Below, in pieces: positions 57,137-64,000 of a stretch of 64,000 nt of DNA. The notes under the pieces are model-generated. The model had not been told where the DNA came from and ran no database searches. It saw only the letters and a program-made list of their open reading frames with translations. A program made the position numbers and the translations under genes. The DNA lies in the NCBI RefSeq assembly GCF_001956295.1, contig NZ_MRTD01000002.1:126501-190500 (forward strand). Reading direction: 5' to 3'. Every line of letters begins with the position of its first letter. The first letter of the stretch is position 1. Source of the DNA: Paenibacillus sp. FSL A5-0031. GTDB taxonomy: Bacteria > Bacillota > Bacilli > Paenibacillales > Paenibacillaceae.

Positions 57137-58819
57137 CTATTTCGCTTCGTAGAAACCTCTTGTGTAGTCGATGTCCCCTTTGTAGTCCAAGAAGATGTTC
57201 TTGAATCCAGGTTTAAGCATGTAAACGTTGCTGTAGTAGTAAATTGGCATGATCGGCATGTATTCCATAAGAATTTTTTCCGCCTCAGTCATAGCCGCAA
57301 TACGTTCAGCTTGATCTCCGCTTGCATTCGCTTTTTTGATCAAAGCGTCGTATTCAGGTGAAGCAAAACCTGTATTATTTTGACCGCCGCCAGTTACGAA
57401 CATATCCAAGTAAGTCATTGGATCGTTGTAGTCAGCTCCCCAACCTGCGCGAGCGATTTGATAGTTCATTGCAGTACGGTTTTTCAATAGAACAGCAAAC
57501 TCTTGGTTCTCGATACCAACTTCGATACCAAGGTTTTGACGCCACATTTCAACGATTGCTTCAGCAATTTTCTTGTGGCCGTCGCTTGTGTTGAACGTCA
57601 ATGTTACTTTAGGGAACTTAGCAAGCTTAAGCTCAGCTAGACCTTCAGCAAGCAATGTTTTTGCTTCGTCAACATTTTCAGTAAAGAAATCATCTTTTAC
57701 TTCGTTACGGTAATCTTCTTTCAAACCGATGATGCCTGGTGGTACAAAACCAAACGAAGGAACTTCGCCAGCCATTGTTACGCTCTCAACGATTGCTTGA
57801 CGATCAATCGCCATTGCAAGTGCTTTACGTACTTTTACGTTGTTGAAAGGAACTTCTTCTGTGTTGAATTGGTAGTAGTACGAGCTTGCGATACCTTTAG
57901 TAACGATCTCGTCTTTTTTAGATTCTTTTAGAACCGGAATTTGCTCAGCTGGGATTTCACCAGTTGGTTTACCAGTGTAATCAAGTTTGCCCGTTTCGTA
58001 GTTAGCAAGTTCAGTTGCAGATTCAGCGATCATTGTGAAGTCAACGCCTGCAAATTTCACTTGTGCTTTATCGTAGTAGTTTTCGTTAGGAACAAGCTTA
58101 ATGGAAGTATTGTGCTGCCATTCGCTCATTTTGAAAGGACCGTTACCGATGATTGTTTTAGCATCAGCAGCCCAAGCCTCGTTGTCCTTCACAGAAGGAT
58201 GAACAGGGTTGTAAACATAGAATGATGTAAGGCTCAAGAAGTATGGTGTAGGTGAAACGAGTTTAACTTCAAGCGTTTGAGCATCAAGAGCTTTGATACC
58301 CACAGCGTCTGTGTTTGTCGTTTTGCCTTCGTTATAATCTTGTGCGCCAACGATGTAGTAGAATTGGTACGCGTAAGTTGAACCTACAGCTGGATCAAGC
58401 GCGCGCTTCCAAGAGAATTCGTAGTCATTTGCAGTAACAGGGTCGCCGTTACTCCATTTTGCGTCTTTGCGGATTTTAAATGTGTAGGTTTTGCCGTCTT
58501 CTGATTTTACCCAGCTTTCAGCTGTTGCAGGAATGGATTCACCATTCTCGTTTTTACGAGTTAGACCCTCGTAGATACCAGTTGCAAGTGTACCTGATAC
58601 GTTGTCTTCCATAAGTGCCGGGTCAAGTGTCGAAGGCTCAGAGTGAATGTTCATTCTGAAAACTTTCGCTTCGGATGCTCCTCCATTTGTAGCGCCGTTT
58701 GTTGCGCCGTTCGTAGCACCGTTGTTGCCTGTTTCTTCTTTAGGCGTACAACCAACAGCGACAATAGCAAGAATGAGTAAAGCAGCAATAAATGATAAAG
58801 CAGACTTTCTTGTTCTCAT
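57137..58819 (-). CDS. oppA: oligopeptide-binding lipoprotein OppA
   Basis: 560 residues. Signal peptide with lipobox (LAIVAVGCTPKEE, Cys near 24), then a short NGATNGATNGATNGG repeat linker and a family 5 solute-binding domain (RMNIHSEPSTLDPALMEDNVSG; TARSW-type block AESWVKSEDGKTYTFKIRKDAKWSNGD, here spread over 100-130). It catches peptides outside the membrane for the OppBCDF importer. First gene of the operon, with GGGAGG before the ATG. Confidence 0.94.
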   Translation of the reverse strand: MRTRKSALSFIAALLILAIVAVGCTPKEETGNNGATNGATNGATNGGASEAKVFRMNIHSEPSTLDPALMEDNVSGTLATGIYEGLTRKNENGESIPATAESWVKSEDGKTYTFKIRKDAKWSNGDPVTANDYEFSWKRALDPAVGSTYAYQFYYIVGAQDYNEGKTTNTDAVGIKALDAQTLEVKLVSPTPYFLSLTSFYVYNPVHPSVKDNEAWAADAKTIIGNGPFKMSEWQHNTSIKLVPNENYYDKAQVKFAGVDFTMIAESATELANYETGKLDYTGKPTGEIPAEQIPVLKESKKDEIVTKGIASSYYYQFNTEEVPFNNVKVRKALAMAIDRQAIVESVTMAGEVPSFGFVPPGIIGLKEDYRNEVKDDFFTENVDEAKTLLAEGLAELKLAKFPKVTLTFNTSDGHKKIAEAIVEMWRQNLGIEVGIENQEFAVLLKNRTAMNYQIARAGWGADYNDPMTYLDMFVTGGGQNNTGFASPEYDALIKKANASGDQAERIAAMTEAEKILMEYMPIMPIYYYSNVYMLKPGFKNIFLDYKGDIDYTRGFYEAK

Positions 58820-58964
58820 TGTAATCCTCCCGTTTTTTTCTGCTCAGTTCAACATGGCAAAACCGTCCAACTTACTCGCTTTGTACACAAACGTTTGCAT
58901 CTTCTTCTAGCTTGTCCAATGCAAATATACGTATCCTCTTGAGCAATGCTAAACATTTTCCCCA

Positions 58965-58983
58965 TTTAAACAATGAGTTTAAA
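58965..58983. promoter_or_regulatory. operator-like palindrome in the opp leader
   Basis: TTTAAAC (58965-58971), 5 bases, GTTTAAA (58977-58983) is a perfect 7-base inverted repeat just after the expected opp transcription start. It is not a clear CodY box; the binding protein is unknown. Confidence 0.4.
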
Positions 58984-58999
58984 TATAATAATAAATTTC

Positions 59000-59028
59000 A
59001 CTATACAACCATGTTAATTATTTATCAA
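59000..59028 (-). promoter_or_regulatory. sigma-A promoter of the opp operon
   Basis: TTGATA (59028-59023) and TATAGT (59005-59000) are 17 bases apart on the minus strand. The resulting leader before oppA is about 175 bases. Confidence 0.65.
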
Positions 59029-59092
59029 GAATATGTAAGCTGTAAATTTTTGTTTATAATTACTTTTATACACTGTTCTTTAACACATTAAC

Positions 59093-59155
59093 GCGTTTAT
59101 TCAATTAATTATTCTGTTGCGTTAATGCTGTACAGCGTTTATTCAGTTAATTATT
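59093..59155. repeat. 21-base direct repeat in the AT-rich region
   Basis: GCGTTTATTCAATTAATTATT at 59093-59113 recurs at 59135-59155 with one change (A to G), a 42-base period, four helical turns. Confidence 0.8.
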
Positions 59156-59475
59156 TTAATAATATTTCACTTTAATATTTTTACAGTCATTTATTTACAA
59201 AAATAGCACTAATACTTAAAAATACAGATTAAATTGAAAATCCTTTATATTTCCATATTGTTTTAAAATACATATATATTCCACAAATATATAACGTGTT
59301 TTCTCGTATTTATACTATAACATAAATAATAACGACCATTATATTTAATTATTATTTTCCGGTTGTGCAAAATGAACGTTTTTTCATTTCAATATTGACG
59401 TTTGCTCATTTATTCCACGTAGCTTCTAACTGTATTATTTTTTTTAGATAAATTATTTATGCACGGCATATAATC

Positions 59476-59519
59476 AAAAAAAGACCTATTCATGCATATG
59501 CACAAATAGGTCTTTTTTT
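59476..59519. terminator. bidirectional intrinsic terminator after glyA
   Basis: A 15-base perfect inverted repeat (59476-59490 with 59505-59519) has A-run and T-run ends and an inner TGCA/TGCA stem. It stands 20 bases after the glyA stop. Confidence 0.9.
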
Positions 59520-59539
59520 AATTAATAATATATTTAAGA

Positions 59540-60787
59540 TTAGTAAGTCATGCCAGGGTAAAGCGGGAATTGTGCTGTAAGATCACGAACCATGCCGCGC
59601 GCTTTGGAGAGCACCTCTTGATCTTGAGGGTTGTTAAGCACAAGTGCAATAACCTCAGCAATAACCTTCATTGCGTTCTCTTCCATGCCGCGAGCTGTCG
59701 CTGCAGGTGTACCAATACGAATACCCGATGTTACAAACGGGCTTGTTGGATCAAACGGAATGGCATTTTTGTTAACCGTAATGCCTACTTCATCAAGCAC
59801 ATGTTCTGCTACTTTGCCTGTAATGTTCAGGTTGCGCGTGTCGAGCAGCATCAAGTGATTGTCTGTTCCGCCAGATACGATATTAAAACCTTTTGCAACA
59901 AGCTCTTCCGAAAGAACTTTAGCGTTCTTAACAACTTGTGTTGCGTATTGCTTGAATTCAGGTTGAAGCGCCTCGCCGAAAGCTACTGCTTTTGCAGCGA
60001 TAATATGCATCAAAGGACCGCCTTGCGAGCCTGGGAAAACCGCTTTATCAATCGCAGCAGCCCAAGGTTGACGACAAAGGATCATACCGCCGCGAGGTCC
60101 GCGAAGGGTTTTGTGCGTTGTAGTTGTTACAAAATGTGCATGAGGCACTGGGCTCGGGTGAAGGCCTGCAGCAACCAAACCAGCGATGTGAGCCATATCA
60201 ACCATAAACAATGCGCCTACATCATTAGCAATTTTGCCAAGCTTCTCGAAATCGATTGTGCGCGGATATGCACTAGCGCCAGCAACGATCAAACGAGGAC
60301 GGTGCTTGAAAGCAAGCTTGCGAACTTCTTCATAATCAATAGTGAAGGAATCTTCTTGTACGCCATATGCAACAAAGTTATAAAGCAATCCAGATGCATT
60401 AACAGGGCTGCCGTGTGTCAAATGTCCGCCATGTGCTAGATTCATACCAAGCACAGTGTCGCCAGGCTGCAAAGCTGCAAGGTAAACAGCCATGTTCGCT
60501 TGTGCGCCGGAGTGTGGTTGCACGTTCGCATGCTCAGCGCCAAAAAGCTCTTTCGCACGGTTGCGGGCAATATCCTCAACGATGTCAACATGCTCACAAC
60601 CGCCATAGAAACGTTTGCTTGGGTAACCTTCTGCATATTTGTTCGTCAAAACGCTTCCCATAGCTTCCAATACCGCTTCGCTAACGATGTTCTCGGATGC
60701 GATAAGCTCGATATTGTCACGTTGACGAGTAAGTTCTAGTCCTAGAGCTTTCAATACCTCTGGGTCTTGTTTGCGCAAATTTTCCAT
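59540..60787 (-). CDS. glyA: serine hydroxymethyltransferase
   Basis: 415 residues from the ATG at 60787 (GAGGAGG upstream); a six-codon longer frame lacks a site. It converts serine and tetrahydrofolate to glycine and methylene-THF, the main entry of one-carbon units. The PLP lysine lies in [15 protein letters not shown]. Other family stretches are [20 protein letters not shown] and [17 protein letters not shown]. Last in the rpiB-ywlG-glyA unit; a ZTP riboswitch lies at the head of that unit. A hairpin with a short T-run (about 60826-60858) and a weak TTGCGA-16-CATAAT promoter also lie just before glyA, so it may be transcribed separately too. Confidence 0.96.
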   Translation of the reverse strand: MENLRKQDPEVLKALGLELTRQRDNIELIASENIVSEAVLEAMGSVLTNKYAEGYPSKRFYGGCEHVDIVEDIARNRAKELFGAEHANVQPHSGAQANMAVYLAALQPGDTVLGMNLAHGGHLTHGSPVNASGLLYNFVAYGVQEDSFTIDYEEVRKLAFKHRPRLIVAGASAYPRTIDFEKLGKIANDVGALFMVDMAHIAGLVAAGLHPSPVPHAHFVTTTTHKTLRGPRGGMILCRQPWAAAIDKAVFPGSQGGPLMHIIAAKAVAFGEALQPEFKQYATQVVKNAKVLSEELVAKGFNIVSGGTDNHLMLLDTRNLNITGKVAEHVLDEVGITVNKNAIPFDPTSPFVTSGIRIGTPAATARGMEENAMKVIAEVIALVLNNPQDQEVLSKARGMVRDLTAQFPLYPGMTY

Positions 60788-60885
60788 GATTAAATTCCTC
60801 CTCAAATTAGATGCCCTTTATCAAGCAAAAACGTCTTCGGTGTCCTTTAGACGCTGAAAATCAAAAAATTATGGCTATAAATCAA

Positions 60886-61491
60886 CTATTCGCAAGTTCC
60901 AGCAGATTGCTCCGGCGTTATATTCTCGCTGAGCTCGTATACCGCTCGGGAGCCGCCTATTAACTTTGGCCTTGTGATAGCCATCGTGACATGCGCTCCG
61001 CCAATTTCACGAATCGTCGGACGAACGGGAACAGCCACCCGCTTCAAATGCATACCGATAAACGTATCACCAATATCGATGCCCGCATGCGCCTGCACCG
61101 TTTCCACCAAACAAGGCTCCTTCAGCTGACGATAGGCATAGGCTGCCATGGATCCGCCCGCTTTAGGCACTGGCACTGCACCTACAATATCAAGCCCCAA
61201 TCGTTCTGCGGAAGCTTGATCAATGACAAGCGCTCGATTTAGATGCTCACAGCATTGATAAACGGGAATAAAGCCAACTTCGCTGCGAACCGCTTCAACG
61301 CCTGCGTAAATTTGTGCAGCCGTTTCAATGGTTCCCGAAGTGCCAATGCGATGACCAAGCACCTCACTAGTACTTACACCGATTACTAGCAGCTGACTCA
61401 TACCAAGCCTGCCTGCCGCTGCCAGTTCCCGAACAATTTGCTCAACCTGTTCTGCAATGCTTCCTAGCTGTACGTTTTCGTCTACGTTCAT
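60886..61491 (-). CDS. ywlG: UPF0340/TIGR01440-family protein (YwlG-like)
   Basis: 201 residues. Conserved stretches: LLVIGVSTSEVLGHRIGTSGT, VYQCCEHLNRALVIDQASAE, VPKAGGSMAAYAYRQL and DIGDTFIGMHLKRVAVPVRP. Function not established for the family. It lies 16 bases after rpiB and 98 bases before glyA, keeping the ywlF-ywlG-glyA order of B. subtilis. Confidence 0.9.
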   Translation of the reverse strand: MNVDENVQLGSIAEQVEQIVRELAAAGRLGMSQLLVIGVSTSEVLGHRIGTSGTIETAAQIYAGVEAVRSEVGFIPVYQCCEHLNRALVIDQASAERLGLDIVGAVPVPKAGGSMAAYAYRQLKEPCLVETVQAHAGIDIGDTFIGMHLKRVAVPVRPTIREIGGAHVTMAITRPKLIGGSRAVYELSENITPEQSAGTCE

Positions 61492-61507
61492 TGCGAATGC
61501 CCCCTAG

Positions 61508-61966
61508 TTAGGACTGGCTGCTGTACTGTTCTTCAATTTGTTTCACTTTACTAACACGACCGACATGACGTTCTCCATTTGAGAACGGCGTTTCAAGCCA
61601 TATGCGAATAATTTCGAGTGCCACTCCAGGACCGATTACTCGTTCCCCAAGCGCCAAAACATTAGTATCATTATGCTCCCGAGTTGCTTTGGCTGAGAAC
61701 ATATCATTCACAAGCGCACAGCGGATGCCGCGTACTTTATTAGCCGCAATCGACATACCGATACCTGTTCCACAAATGAGTATACCGCGCTCTGCTTTGC
61801 CGCTCGTAACAAGGTCGCATACGGGCAATGCATAGTCCGGATAATCGACGGATTGGTCACAGTTGCAACCAAGATCTTCAATTTCATGACCAAGCGATTG
61901 AAGAAACGGTACAACTTCATCCTTCAAACGATAACCTGCATGGTCAGCACCAATAGCAATTTTCAA
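61508..61966 (-). CDS. rpiB: ribose-5-phosphate isomerase B
   Basis: 152 residues starting at a TTG (61966) with GGAGG 9 bases away. Family motifs are MKIAIGADHAGYRLKDEV, GCNCDQSVDYPDYA and the catalytic Cys in GILICGTGIGMSIAANK. It interconverts ribose-5-phosphate and ribulose-5-phosphate, feeding PRPP and purine synthesis. First gene after the ZTP riboswitch terminator. Confidence 0.95.
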   Translation of the reverse strand: MKIAIGADHAGYRLKDEVVPFLQSLGHEIEDLGCNCDQSVDYPDYALPVCDLVTSGKAERGILICGTGIGMSIAANKVRGIRCALVNDMFSAKATREHNDTNVLALGERVIGPGVALEIIRIWLETPFSNGERHVGRVSKVKQIEEQYSSQS

Positions 61967-62030
61967 CGCAAAAGACCTCCTTAGAAATGAAACATCACAG
62001 TGCTAGTATACCTATTTTTGCCCAAAAAGA

Positions 62031-62071
62031 CGAAAAAAGAGCAAGACATGCTTATTAGCATGCTGCTCTTT
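62031..62071 (-). terminator. expression-platform terminator of the ZTP riboswitch
   Basis: AAAGAGCA (62036-62043) pairs with TGCTCTTT (62064-62071), with an inner CATGCT/AGCATG stem. On the minus strand TTTTTTCG follows. The hairpin begins at once after the aptamer's last conserved TGGGCA, so ligand binding can compete with it. No coding gene needs a terminator here: ywlE ends 160 bases away. Confidence 0.85.
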
Positions 62072-62150
62072 GCCCAGGCGACCGGCCGTATATTCCGATG
62101 CTCCACCGTGGTTACCCACTTCCGTCGCCAGTTACATCGGAAACCGTATA
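62071..62150 (-). ncRNA. ZTP (pfl-type) riboswitch aptamer
   Basis: Minus-strand order: P1 arm TTCCGATG (62142-62135), conserved ACTGGCG, hairpin GTGGG...CCAC (62119-62108), GGTGGAG, P1 arm CATCGGAA (62100-62093), then GGCCGGTCGCCTGGGCA (ending 62071). GGCG in ACTGGCG can pair with CGCC in CGCCTGGG, the known pseudoknot. These are the hallmarks of the pfl motif, which senses ZTP/ZMP when 10-formyl-THF runs low and turns on folate and purine genes. It controls rpiB-ywlG-glyA, and glyA is a classical target. Confidence 0.85.
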
Positions 62151-62160
62151 TTGTCATTTT

Positions 62161-62189
62161 ATTATATCTTATACAGCTGCAAAAATCAA
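62161..62189 (-). promoter_or_regulatory. sigma-A promoter of the ZTP-riboswitch unit
   Basis: TTGATT (62189-62184) and TATAAT (62166-62161) are 17 bases apart on the minus strand, about 15 bases before the aptamer. Transcription therefore starts just ahead of the riboswitch, separate from ywlE. Confidence 0.8.
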
Positions 62190-62228
62190 TCGAATGGGAG
62201 CAAAAATGACTTCCGCAACCCTAAATGC

Positions 62229-62807
62229 TTATCTTTTGGCAAGCTTGTCCAACAGCTTGACGAGCGCGTCCTCTATTTCGTTAGCACTGCTGCTGTATAT
62301 AGCAAGCGAGCCTCCGAAAGGATCAACGATGTCAAAGCTCGGTATACGACGCTCCAGCTCAAGCAATCGTCTTCTCTCGCCAGTCGTCAGCTGTTGGCCA
62401 AGCGCCTGCTTCATATGAAGCTCTGTATAAAGCTGCTCCAGCTCCTCAATATCCGCGAGCACTTGAGCGTCTTGATTGGCATATTCCTTTAACGTATAGA
62501 TTTTGTCGACCGCTTCGGGATGCCATTGCAGCAAACCACGCTTATGATTGACCGTCATTGTCAAAATAATATCAGCCCAACCAACCGCCTCGCTCGTCAG
62601 CGCCAGCGACGTGCTCTTGTGCTCGATGTCCCGCTGCCTAAGCGTCTCCACCGCATGAGCTGACACGGGCAGTCCGTCAATTGTAGATATGCCTGCGGAG
62701 CGAACAGCTACAGTGATCCCTCTTAGAGCAGCCATTCGGCGAAGCATAGCCTCTGCCATCGGTGAGCGGCATGTATTGCCTGTACATACAAATAAAATAC
62801 GTTTCAC
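62229..62807 (-). CDS. ywlE: protein-arginine phosphatase (YwlE-like, LMW-PTP fold)
   Basis: 192 residues from a GTG at 62807 (AAGGAG 8 bases away). The active loop is FVCTGNTCRSPMAEA: the Thr before the second Cys marks arginine-phosphatase specificity (tyrosine enzymes usually have Ile there). The acid Asp lies in DPFGGSLAIY. It removes arginine phosphates placed by McsB. Compared with the 150-residue B. subtilis protein it has about 43 extra residues between TLKEY and DPFGG, helical and charged. Confidence 0.9.
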   Translation of the reverse strand: MKRILFVCTGNTCRSPMAEAMLRRMAALRGITVAVRSAGISTIDGLPVSAHAVETLRQRDIEHKSTSLALTSEAVGWADIILTMTVNHKRGLLQWHPEAVDKIYTLKEYANQDAQVLADIEELEQLYTELHMKQALGQQLTTGERRRLLELERRIPSFDIVDPFGGSLAIYSSSANEIEDALVKLLDKLAKR

Positions 62808-62949
62808 ACTGCCAACTCCTTTTTGCACATTATTCCAAGCTGTTCAACGATTAAGCGAAAACACCTGCAGCGTTCCTTAGATGTTAAAGCAGCTTTGACT
62901 TGAAATTTGAAATAAGACTAAAATTTTGTTCTGCTTTCTTACTTATATT

Positions 62950-63510
62950 CTAAAAGATAAACAAGATGCCGAACACGAACAAAATTCCTCCGCCTATAGC
63001 CTCGCCATATTCGCCAAGCTGACCGCTGACTTTACGCCCCAGCATTAAACCACATATCGACATCAGCCCGCCGAGCAGACCGATAAGTAAAACCGTCATC
63101 AACATGTTTGCAGCGAACATCCCAAGCGTAATGCCTACTGAGAACGAGTCGATACTGACGCTAAGCGAAAGCACGAGCAAGCCCCAAAAAGATTTATGGT
63201 CAAAAGATTGAACCGCCTCGCCGCGCAGCGAGCTATAAATCATATGTCCGCCGAGCAGCACTAGCAAAATGCCTGCCGCAGTCGTGGCTACATCTCCAAG
63301 CAAGGAGCCCACGTATTGACCTGTAAAAATACCTGCCAGCGGCATGATCATATGAAACAACGCAGTTACAATGCCCAGCTTCAAAATATCTCGCAGCCTT
63401 ATGCCTTTGAGCCCAATGCCGAGCCCAAGAGAAAATGCGTCTAGACTGAGTGCCACCGCAATAATAAGCAGCGTCAAAAACTGTCCAGCTTGTAATTGTG
63501 CTTCAATCAC
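62950..63510 (-). CDS. mntP: manganese efflux pump MntP-type membrane protein
   Basis: 186 residues with six membrane segments arranged as two similar halves. The conserved acid residues lie in ALSLDAFSLGLGIG and SVSIDSFSVGITLG, which line the ion path. It exports Mn2+. The start is a GTG at 63510, with GGGGGAG before it inside a 9-base stem-loop region. Placed where B. subtilis has ywlD. Confidence 0.9.
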   Translation of the reverse strand: MIEAQLQAGQFLTLLIIAVALSLDAFSLGLGIGLKGIRLRDILKLGIVTALFHMIMPLAGIFTGQYVGSLLGDVATTAAGILLVLLGGHMIYSSLRGEAVQSFDHKSFWGLLVLSLSVSIDSFSVGITLGMFAANMLMTVLLIGLLGGLMSICGLMLGRKVSGQLGEYGEAIGGGILFVFGILFIF

Positions 63511-63523
63511 AGCCTATCTCCCC

Positions 63524-63563
63524 CATGTCCGCTTGTAGTCTTTACCAAACATATGCGGACATG
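63524..63563 (-). promoter_or_regulatory. stem-loop at the ribosome site of mntP
   Basis: A perfect 9-base inverted repeat (63524-63532 with 63555-63563, CATGTCCGC) ends within the bases that overlap the ribosome site of mntP. It may be an RNA element or a protein operator. It is not a yybP-ykoY (Mn) riboswitch as far as I can see. Confidence 0.4.
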
Positions 63564-63633
63564 AGGACAAACATACTAGTGCGGTTTCAAGCTAATTTTG
63601 TTTCAAAAATGATCGTTCCCCTTAGAACAATTT

Positions 63634-64000
63634 CTATACACGAATAATTTGGTTTCCAGCCGCTTTGGCCAACCGATTCATAAGCGCTGCGCCGATCCCA
63701 TGCTCCGTACAGCCCTCTGCCCAAATACGCTGAGCGCCCGCCCCGTCAAAATCTCGCAATGCCGCATAAAGCTGGTGCGCTGCTGTGCCAAGCTCCACCT
63801 CGCTGCCTAATGAGAAAACATAATCTGCATCATAGCGATTCAATCTCTCTTCGAAAGCAAGTACGCCAGTTACCTCGCCGCGCTTCTTTGCAGCTTCTAC
63901 TTGATCTCCAATATACGCTGCGACAGCTTCAAAATGGCCTTGCACAAGCTCAAGCTCCCCTTGTGGCGCATAATGAGTATATTTCATGCCTGGTGATCGC
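63634..64000 (-). CDS. ywlC: threonylcarbamoyl-AMP synthase (Sua5/YwlC), C-terminal part
   Basis: The frame is open to the window edge, so the N-terminal YrdC catalytic domain lies beyond base 64000. The linker PGMKYTHYAP and a Rossmann-like Sua5 domain (VTGVLAFEE, LGTAAHQLYAALRDFDGAGAQRIWAEG) are seen. The C-terminus MNRLAKAAGNQIIRV is typical. The enzyme makes threonylcarbamoyl-AMP for the t6A37 tRNA modification. Position next to mntP, ywlE and glyA agrees with the B. subtilis ywlC order. Confidence 0.93.
   Translation of the reverse strand, partial: RSPGMKYTHYAPQGELELVQGHFEAVAAYIGDQVEAAKKRGEVTGVLAFEERLNRYDADYVFSLGSEVELGTAAHQLYAALRDFDGAGAQRIWAEGCTEHGIGAALMNRLAKAAGNQIIRV

Larger units (their letters stand above)
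58820..59539. other. AT-rich intergenic region between glyA and the opp operon
   Basis: About 720 bases, very rich in A and T between 58960 and 59470. It holds the opp promoter and leader, a direct repeat and the glyA terminator. No open frame with a ribosome site was found. Confidence 0.6.

Noticed and set aside
58820..58995. T-box or other riboswitch in the opp leader
   Set aside because: The 175-base leader has a short palindrome but none of the conserved T-box or known aptamer blocks.
59570..60439. 289-codon plus-strand frame
   Set aside because: Antisense shadow of glyA, with a cysteine-rich composition and no ribosome site.
63511..63633. Mn-sensing yybP-ykoY riboswitch before mntP
   Set aside because: AAGGGGA appears, but the remaining conserved parts of that aptamer are absent.

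Overview
The window reads as chromosome of a Gram-positive, motile, endospore-forming member of the Bacillota, most like Paenibacillus. It carries spoIIID, spoIIQ, spoIID and a gerA-type germinant receptor operon. It also has S-layer-homology (SLH) and Big_2 surface proteins, an 11-subunit nuo operon next to the F1Fo ATP synthase, and strong AGGAGG-type ribosome binding sites. Almost everything lies on the minus strand. Gene order follows the Bacillus subtilis ywlC-ywlD-ywlE-ywlF-ywlG-glyA ... upp-mnaA-atp ... ywzB-murA-spoIID-spoIIQ-spoIIID-mbl-flhO-flhP backbone, with several inserted blocks.

Regions, left to right. 1-1.6 kb: the 3' part of a Big_2-repeat surface protein, on the plus strand. 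1.8-7.6 kb: a small membrane protein, flhP, flhO, mbl, spoIIID, spoIIQ and spoIID, with sigma-D, sigma-E and sigma-F promoter-like sites at the expected genes. 7.8-18.7 kb: an inserted block with a MacB-type efflux system, an orphan small gene, and a sucrose/fructooligosaccharide operon (LacI regulator, ABC importer without its own ATPase, GH32 hydrolase, fructokinase). 18.9-24.4 kb: murA, a DUF1146 protein and a large SLH-anchored subtilase. 25-35 kb: nuoABCDHIJKLMN without nuoEFG. 35.1-39.5 kb: a germinant receptor operon in A-C-D-B order. 39.6-41.9 kb: a chemoreceptor with unusual topology. 42.2-49.4 kb: atpZIBEFHAGDC. 49.6-52.7 kb: mnaA, upp and a glycine/cysteine-rich-tailed membrane protein. 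53.2-58.8 kb: an oppABCDF-type oligopeptide importer. 59.5-64 kb: glyA, ywlG, rpiB, ywlE, mntP and the 3' part of ywlC.

The most rewarding non-coding finds are these. (1) A complete ZTP (pfl-type) riboswitch at about 62.03-62.19 kb, with its own promoter and intrinsic terminator, ahead of rpiB-ywlG-glyA. (2) A same-orientation cluster of DnaA-box-like 9-mers around an AT-rich core at 52.95-53.15 kb, which looks origin-like although no replication genes are nearby. (3) A well-defined sucrose-operon promoter with two abutting LacI-type operators and a further palindrome downstream. (4) A probable CTG start codon on the fructokinase gene. No CRISPR array, rRNA, tRNA, insertion sequence or prophage was seen. 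All family assignments rest on reading motifs by eye, and no database search was run.
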